Origin: Candidatus Apopatocola equi
GTDB taxonomy: Bacteria > Bacillota > Clostridia > Oscillospirales > Oscillospiraceae
NCBI GenBank assembly: GCA_018065965.1
Contig: JAGHSH010000128.1
Location: forward strand, 1-32,093
DNA length: 32,093 nt
Direction of reading: 5' to 3'
Part shown: positions 26,972-32,093 of the stretch, one piece after another
Numbering within the stretch: the first letter of the stretch is position 1
Layout of the letters: the number at the start of each line of letters is the position of its first letter
Notes under the pieces: model-generated
The model's input: the letters and a program-made list of their open reading frames with translations, nothing else
The model's database searches: none
Told to the model about the DNA's origin: nothing
Translations under genes and position numbers: made by a program

Positions 26972-28174
26972 TCACAGGTTCAGGGCGGCAGCAAGACCGT
27001 TGGCTGCGCTCTTCATCCGTGTCATATCCGTGGAAACATAGAAGTTCAAAGTGGTGCTGGCATCTGTGTGACCGAGGATCTCCTGCACGCTCTTGATATC
27101 CGCACCGCTACTGAGGAGCAGAGTGGCACAAGTGTGACGGAGATCGTGGGGGGACATATCCGGCAGACCGTGGGTCTCCATGAAGCGCTTCACTCTGTGG
27201 GTCACGGCACCGGGATCGCGGGGAAGTAGACCGGCATCATCGGCAGGGAAGAGAAGGTGATCATCGGCTGCGGCGCTCCGAAGCTGCTTCAGTTCCTCCG
27301 CTACGAAGGGCATGAGCGGGACTTCGCGGATGCTGTTGGCGGTCTTGGGTGTGCTGACTTCTATCCCGTGTGCCTTAGTTTTCATCACACTCCGGCGCAC
27401 CTCAATCACCAGCGTATCGAAATGAATGTCCCGCCACTGCAGCCCGAGCAGCTCTCCCCGCCGGACGCCGGTGGTGATCATCAGGTAGAGCATGCAGCGA
27501 AACTCAAGCTCCAAAGCAGGGAGAAGAGAAATGAAACGGGAAGCATCCTCCTGTGAGAGTGCATTGACTTTTTTTCGTGTGAGCTTGGGGCAGCTGATTT
27601 TGCTCATAGGGTTCTTGATAATCAACTCCAGCTCCATGGCATACTGAAAGACCTGTACTAACACGCAATAGCAGTGGCGGATCGTCACGTCCCCTATGGG
27701 CTTCCCTTGCGGACTGCGGTACTCGGTGCGCAGGTAGGTGAAGAAGGCCTTCAGATCGGTTATGGTGAGATCTGCAATGTCATGCCCACGGAAGTACTCG
27801 ACCACGATCCGCGTGACGGAGCGGTAGAACTCTACGGTGGAGGGCTTGCGGCTGCCGTCTTCAACGCAGTCGGGAAACCAAATCTGCTCCGTAAAGGCGG
27901 CAAACTCTGTGGGACGGGTAGACAGGGATGCTAATTCGGTGGGAGCGGGACCGTGATTCAGCAGGGACTCCTCATACTCCCGGCGCATCGTCTTCTCCCA
28001 CTGACCCGCTGCGGCTTTTGCTGCACGTTCCGCTTTGGACGGGGACATACCGTCGGGAATTTTCCATGAGGTACTGCGAACAATCTGCTTCCCGGCATCG
28101 TCCCTGGCGACGCAGGTACGAAAGTGATAGGAATAATTTTTGCCGTTTTTCTTGTAGAGGGTGATGGTTGCCAT
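26972..28174 (-). CDS. int: Tyrosine recombinase (phage/ICE-type integrase)
   Basis: Catalytic motifs GVRRGELLGLQW, HDLRHTCATLL, LGHTDASTTLNFY; internal start MATITLYKKNGK preferred over upstream 28210. Confidence 0.95.
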   Translation of the reverse strand: MATITLYKKNGKNYSYHFRTCVARDDAGKQIVRSTSWKIPDGMSPSKAERAAKAAAGQWEKTMRREYEESLLNHGPAPTELASLSTRPTEFAAFTEQIWFPDCVEDGSRKPSTVEFYRSVTRIVVEYFRGHDIADLTITDLKAFFTYLRTEYRSPQGKPIGDVTIRHCYCVLVQVFQYAMELELIIKNPMSKISCPKLTRKKVNALSQEDASRFISLLPALELEFRCMLYLMITTGVRRGELLGLQWRDIHFDTLVIEVRRSVMKTKAHGIEVSTPKTANSIREVPLMPFVAEELKQLRSAAADDHLLFPADDAGLLPRDPGAVTHRVKRFMETHGLPDMSPHDLRHTCATLLLSSGADIKSVQEILGHTDASTTLNFYVSTDMTRMKSAANGLAAALNL

Positions 28175-28225
28175 AGCTGTGCTGACCTTTCCGTTCCCGG
28201 AAAATGCCAAGGAATTCGGACAGCC

Positions 28226-28248
28226 TGTTACAAACGGTGTTACAAATG
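28226..28248 (+). promoter_or_regulatory. Putative integrase arm-type site, right end: tgttacaaacggtgttacaaatg
   Basis: Identical to 9703-9725; lies ~50 bp upstream of int start. Confidence 0.7.
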
Positions 28249-28294
28249 GGACGAAATCAGCGCCAGAGAGAGCTGCAACTCCGCGTCACCGCAA

Positions 28295-28333
28295 ACAAAA
28301 AAGCCTTGAAACCGTTGAAGTTTCAAGGCTTTT
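28295..28333 (-). terminator. Rho-independent terminator of right tRNA-Leu copy (perfect 10-bp stem)
   Basis: gccttgaaac-cgttgaa-gtttcaaggc with T-run on minus strand. Confidence 0.75.
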
Positions 28334-28337
28334 ACGA

Positions 28338-28425
28338 TGGCGCGCGAGGGGGGACTCGAACCCCCACGTCCGGAGTGGACACTAGAACCTGAATCTAGCG
28401 AGTCTACAAATTCCACCACTCGCGC
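28338..28425 (-). tRNA. tRNA-Leu(CAG)-like copy, probably degenerate (G73, G18->U)
   Basis: Same length and anticodon as 9490-9577 but discriminator G and conserved D-loop G replaced by U. Confidence 0.8.
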
Positions 28426-28439
28426 GTGTCAGCCTGGTA

Positions 28440-28468
28440 ATAATAGCACCGGGACAAATTTTTGTCAA
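28440..28468 (-). promoter_or_regulatory. Strong sigma70-like promoter TTGACA-17-TATTAT for the right tRNA-Leu copy
   Basis: Read on minus strand, -10 lies ~14 bp upstream of the tRNA 5' end. Confidence 0.75.
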
Positions 28469-28568
28469 TAGGTTTCGAAAAAGTTTTTTTGTTTTTTCGC
28501 TGCGCCTTGCCAAGGCCGGGAAGCCATGTTACAATGCTGTTAATCCTAACAGAAAGGTCAAAAAACCT

Positions 28569-29312
28569 ATGAATAAACCGATCAAGGCTATCATTCTTGC
28601 CGCCGGCAAGGGCAAGCGGCTCCAGCAGGAGGGCGTGGACGCCCCCAAGGTCATGCGCCTGGCTGCCGGAGAGCCTCTGCTGCGCCATGTGCTCAACGCC
28701 CTGCGCTTCATTCCTCAGGAGGATGTGATGCTGGTGCTGGGCTACAAGAAGGAGCAGGTGCTTGCCGCCTTCCCGGAATACCACTGGGCGGAGCAGGCGG
28801 AGCAGCTGGGCACCGGCCATGCCGCCATGTGCGGTCTGCGCGAGCTGGGCGATTTTGAGGGCGATGTGCTGGTCTGCGCCGGAGATATGCCCCTGCTCCG
28901 GCAGGAGACCTATGAGGCGCTGCTGGCCGAGCACCGCACCGCAAACAACGCCTGCACCGTGCTTACCGGCACTGCCGACATCCCCTCCAAGGGCTACGGC
29001 CGCATCCTCCGGGATGAGAACGGCGCCTTCCTCACCGTGGTGGAGGACAAAGACTGCACCCCCGAGCAGGCTGAGATCCGGGAGCTGAACACCGCTACCT
29101 ATGCCTTTGACGCCGCCGCCCTCCGGGAGGCGCTCACCCATGTGCGCAACGAAAATGCTCAGGGCGAGTACTACCTGACCGAGGTGCCTGCCATCCTCAT
29201 GGAGCAGGGCAGAAAGGTGGGCGTGGGCTGCCGCCATCTGGGGCTGGAGATCATCGGCGTGAATACCCCCGAGCAGCTCTCGCAGGTGGAAAAGGCTCTG
29301 CAGGAGGGCTGA
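28569..29312 (+). CDS. Nucleotidyltransferase, GlmU N-terminal (uridylyltransferase)-like, stand-alone
   Basis: KAIILAAGKGKRL, EQLGTGHAAMCGL, GDMPLL; no C-terminal left-handed beta-helix (247 aa). Confidence 0.85.
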   Translation: MNKPIKAIILAAGKGKRLQQEGVDAPKVMRLAAGEPLLRHVLNALRFIPQEDVMLVLGYKKEQVLAAFPEYHWAEQAEQLGTGHAAMCGLRELGDFEGDVLVCAGDMPLLRQETYEALLAEHRTANNACTVLTGTADIPSKGYGRILRDENGAFLTVVEDKDCTPEQAEIRELNTATYAFDAAALREALTHVRNENAQGEYYLTEVPAILMEQGRKVGVGCRHLGLEIIGVNTPEQLSQVEKALQEG

Positions 29313-29342
29313 GGCTCGCGCCGCTTCCCCCTGAAAACTGAA

Positions 29343-29381
29343 AAGGGTTCGCTGCAAAACGAATGATTGCAGCGAACCCTT
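29343..29381. terminator. Terminator hairpin AAGGGTTCGCTGCAA-N9-TTGCAGCGAACCCTT
   Basis: 15-bp perfect stem followed by TGTTTATTT. Confidence 0.8.
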
Positions 29382-29423
29382 GTTTATTTCATCTGTTCCC
29401 CAACACCGCGGGGGACGCAGAGA

Positions 29424-30344
29424 TCAGATAACGAAGTTTTCCGGATAGTGCTTGCTGAGCTGCAGAGATTTGAGCACATCCTCCTCGCAGCTCTCGAAGG
29501 CCTTGTCCTCCACCTCGATGCAGGCGAAGCCCTTGTAGCGGATATCCGTAAGGGCGGAGACGAACCGGCCCCAGTCTACGTCGCCCAGACCGGGCAGCTT
29601 GGGGCTCATGTAGTCCAGCGGATAGGCCATGGTACCCACACGCGCGAGCTTTTCGGGATAGAGCTTGATGTCCTTGAAGTGGACATGGAAGACCTTGTCC
29701 CTGAACTCATAGAGGGGAGCAATGTAATCGGCCATCTGCCAGACAAAGTGACTGGGGTCATAGTTGATGCCCAGCGCATCGCTGGGGAGAATTGCAAAGA
29801 CCTGCTGCCAGCGGTCGGGGGTAGTCATGAGATTCTGTCCGCCTGGCCACTGGTCACGGGTGAAGAGCATGGGGCAGTTCTCGATGGCGATCTTCACGCC
29901 CAGCTCCTCCGCCAGCGCGATGATGGGGGGCCAGATCTCCTTTACCAGCTCCAGATTCTCCTCCACGGTCCTGGTCTGATCGCGGCCGATGAAGGTGGTG
30001 ACCATGTTCACGCCCAGCCGGGCGCTGGCGCGGATCACGTTCTTCAGGTGCTCCACGTTGTGGGTGCGCTTCTCGAGATCGCCGTCCATGGTGTTGGGAT
30101 AGAAGGCCAGAGAGGAGATCTCCACGCCGCTCTTCGCGGCATAGTCCAGAAGGTGGGCGGCGTAAGCGCCGTCCTCCAGCACACGCTCCACATCGATGTG
30201 GCTCACACCGGCGTAGCGGCGCTCGGCCTTGCCGGCGGGCCAGCAGGCCACCTCCGCGCAGGTAAAGCCCATGGCAGAGAGCGTGTCCATCATTTTTTCA
30301 TAATCGTACTGCTCCAAAATTGCGGTAACAAGACCAAGCTTCAT
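29424..30344 (-). CDS. Sugar phosphate isomerase/epimerase (xylose isomerase-like TIM barrel)
   Basis: MKLGLVTAILEQYDYEKMMDTLSAMGFTCAEVACWPAG; LGVKIAIENCPM; ALGINYDPSHFVWQ; VFHVHFKDIK. Confidence 0.88.
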   Translation of the reverse strand: MKLGLVTAILEQYDYEKMMDTLSAMGFTCAEVACWPAGKAERRYAGVSHIDVERVLEDGAYAAHLLDYAAKSGVEISSLAFYPNTMDGDLEKRTHNVEHLKNVIRASARLGVNMVTTFIGRDQTRTVEENLELVKEIWPPIIALAEELGVKIAIENCPMLFTRDQWPGGQNLMTTPDRWQQVFAILPSDALGINYDPSHFVWQMADYIAPLYEFRDKVFHVHFKDIKLYPEKLARVGTMAYPLDYMSPKLPGLGDVDWGRFVSALTDIRYKGFACIEVEDKAFESCEEDVLKSLQLSKHYPENFVI

Positions 30345-30686
30345 GCGTTTATCCTCCGACATTCCGGGTCTGCGCCCTTTTAAGGCTATGGTAACGGCCT
30401 TTTACGGATTTGTCAAGGCTAAACCGCTGCTTTGAAACTGCCTGACGGTGTGATTTATGAGCGTCTGACCGGTTATTCATCAGGGTGTTATATCTCTGCT
30501 GCCGATTCCGAGACTGTATTGTGTATTGCGTACAAAATCCCTTTGGAAAAATATGCACAAAGCAGATTTTAGATAAATCATCGGAACTTCTGTTGACTTT
30601 CGCGGCTGAAAAGGGATATAGTAAAGTGCTCGAGCGGCGGACAGTCACCGCACGCATCGGAAGAAAAGAAACGGGAGAGTGTTTTC

Positions 30687-31721
30687 ATGAAGGTCGGCAT
30701 TATCGGCTGCGGCTCCATTGCAAAGCAGCGTCACGGCTATGAGTATTTTCACAAGGACGGCGTGGAGATCGGCGGCTTCTATGACCGCATGACGGAACGC
30801 GCTGAAAATCTCGTGGGTCTCTACGGAGGCAGGATCTATGCCAGCGTGGAGGAAATGCTTGCCGATGCGTCCATTGACGCGGTTTCCGTCTGTGTGGCAA
30901 ACGCCGCCCACGCGGAGATCACGATCGCTGCGCTGAATGCCGGGAAGCATGTCCTCTGCGAGAAGCCCATGGCCGTTTCCGAGCAGGAATGCGAGGCTAT
31001 GGTCGCCGCTGCGAAAAAGAACGGCAAGCGCCTGATGATCGGCCACAACCAGCGTCTTTCTCCCGCCCACAAACGCGCCAAGGAGCTGCTGAGCGAGGGC
31101 CGCATGGGCCGCGTGCTCACCTTCCAGTCCACCTTCGGCCACAAGGGTCCCGAGATGTGGTCGGCAGATCAGGGCAACCACACCTGGTTCTTCCGCAAGG
31201 CGGACGCCTCCTTCGGCTCCATGGCCGACCTGGGCATCCATAAGCTCGATCTGGTGCGCTACCTGGTGGGCAGTGAGATCACGAGCGTGTTTTCCACCAT
31301 GTCCGTGCTGGACAAGAAGCTCCCCGACGGCAGCCCCATCGAGGTGGACGACAACTCCGTGGAGGTGCTGCAGTTCGCAAACGGCACCGTGGGCACCGTG
31401 ACCACCAGCTGGACCTACTACGGCGAGGAGTGCAATGCCACCGTTCTCTATTGCGAGAAGGGCATTATGAAGCTCTATGCCGACCCCGAATATTCCCTGC
31501 AGATCGTCAATGCCGACGGCAGCACGGAGCGCTACGCCCTTGACCGGATGCAGACCAACGACGATGAGCAGATGAGCTCCTCCGGTGTGATCGACGAATT
31601 TGTGGACGCCATTCTGGAGGATCGCCCCAGCATTCTGGACGCAGAGGACATCCTCCGCTCCATGAAGGCCGTGTTCGCCTGCCTGCGCTCTGCCGAGGTG
31701 CAGAAGCCCGTGCAGCCCTGA
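30687..31721 (+). CDS. Gfo/Idh/MocA family oxidoreductase
   Basis: MKVGIIGCGSIAKQRHGYEY; AGKHVLCEKPMAVSEQE; GSMADLGIHKLDLVRYL. Confidence 0.92.
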   Translation: MKVGIIGCGSIAKQRHGYEYFHKDGVEIGGFYDRMTERAENLVGLYGGRIYASVEEMLADASIDAVSVCVANAAHAEITIAALNAGKHVLCEKPMAVSEQECEAMVAAAKKNGKRLMIGHNQRLSPAHKRAKELLSEGRMGRVLTFQSTFGHKGPEMWSADQGNHTWFFRKADASFGSMADLGIHKLDLVRYLVGSEITSVFSTMSVLDKKLPDGSPIEVDDNSVEVLQFANGTVGTVTTSWTYYGEECNATVLYCEKGIMKLYADPEYSLQIVNADGSTERYALDRMQTNDDEQMSSSGVIDEFVDAILEDRPSILDAEDILRSMKAVFACLRSAEVQKPVQP

Positions 31722-31794
31722 GGGCGCGGACAAAACCGTTATTACCCGCTTCGGCGGATAATATAAAACAAATTTTTTGGAGGAATACCAAACA

Positions 31795-32093
31795 ATGAAG
31801 AAGTTCATCGCAATGCTTCTTGCTCTCGTGATGGTCCTCTCCCTGTGCGCCTGCGGCGGCACCAAGGAAGAGACCAAGACCGAGGAGCCCGCTGCTGAGG
31901 AAAGCGCTGCCGAGGCTCCCGCCGAGACCGCCGGTACCCTGTATGTCATGGGCCCCACTCCCGACCACGGCTGGACTGCTCAGGCCGGCGCTTACGCCGA
32001 TGCCAAGTGCGCCGAGATCACCGCTGCCGGCCAGTACAAGGCCGTCTACATGGCCGCCTCCTCCGGTGAGGAGCAGGTCGACCAGGTCAACAC
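31795..32093 (+). CDS. Sugar ABC transporter substrate-binding lipoprotein (RbsB-like), truncated by window end
   Basis: MKKFIAMLLALVMVLSLCACGG lipobox; TLYVMGPTPDHGWTAQAGAYADAKCAEI; no stop before window end, so absent from ORF track. Confidence 0.8.
   Translation, partial: MKKFIAMLLALVMVLSLCACGGTKEETKTEEPAAEESAAEAPAETAGTLYVMGPTPDHGWTAQAGAYADAKCAEITAAGQYKAVYMAASSGEEQVDQVN

Larger units (their letters stand above)
9446..28430. mobile_element. ~19-kb integrative genetic element (satellite/prophage-like) carrying type I-C CRISPR-Cas, inserted in tRNA-Leu
   Basis: 137-bp direct repeats (tRNA-Leu + terminator) at both ends, tyrosine integrase next to the right copy, identical 23-bp putative arm-type sites just inside both ends, phage-type replication genes. 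Confidence 0.85.
28294..28430. repeat. Right att-type direct repeat (137 nt)
   Basis: 133/137 identical to 9446-9582. Confidence 0.9.

Noticed and set aside
9446-28430. Interpretation as two separate insertions (CRISPR locus native, small integrase element at right)
   Set aside because: The left tRNA repeat and left arm-type 23-mer lie beyond the cas genes, so a single element is simpler; not excluded without comparative genomes.
28404-29357. 317-aa minus-strand ORF overlapping the right tRNA and the GlmU-like gene
   Set aside because: Runs through tRNA and a clear + strand gene; not plausible.
29367-30383. 338-aa + strand ORF opposite the sugar isomerase gene
   Set aside because: Shadow of the clear minus-strand TIM-barrel gene.

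Overview
The window looks like a chromosomal segment of a gut-type Firmicute (my inference, low certainty). Sugar and amino-acid uptake genes are interrupted by an ~19 kb island at about 9446-28430. LEFT FLANK: partial helicase/DUF2726-like C-terminus, GPH/MFS transporter, complete branched-chain amino-acid-type ABC operon (SBP-LivH-LivM-LivG-LivF), M20 amidohydrolase, PanE/ApbA-like reductase. ISLAND: bounded by two directly repeated 137-bp copies of a tRNA-Leu(CAG) gene plus its terminator (133/137 identical by hand alignment). It carries a complete type I-C CRISPR-Cas locus (cas3-cas5c-cas8c-cas7c-cas4-cas1-cas2), an array of 55 repeat units with 54 spacers, a divergently transcribed 485-aa protein of unknown function, a PrimPol-like/SF3-type (P4/D5-like) primase-helicase, a DUF2815-like protein, a small phage-like protein and a tyrosine integrase. 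A 23-bp sequence, identical at the two inner ends of the island (9703-9725 and 28226-28248) and itself a tandem GTTACAAA pair, looks like integrase arm-type sites and supports one mobile unit containing the whole CRISPR-Cas locus. RIGHT FLANK: GlmU-N-like nucleotidyltransferase, TIM-barrel sugar isomerase/epimerase, Gfo/Idh/MocA oxidoreductase, start of a sugar-ABC SBP. Main points to check: a satellite/phage-like integrative element carrying a full I-C system as cargo; asymmetric decay of the duplicated tRNA-Leu; the 485-aa orphan; a palindromic switch between cas3 and cas5; a 98-bp imperfect palindrome after the helicase gene. All family assignments are from reading motifs by eye; no searches were run.
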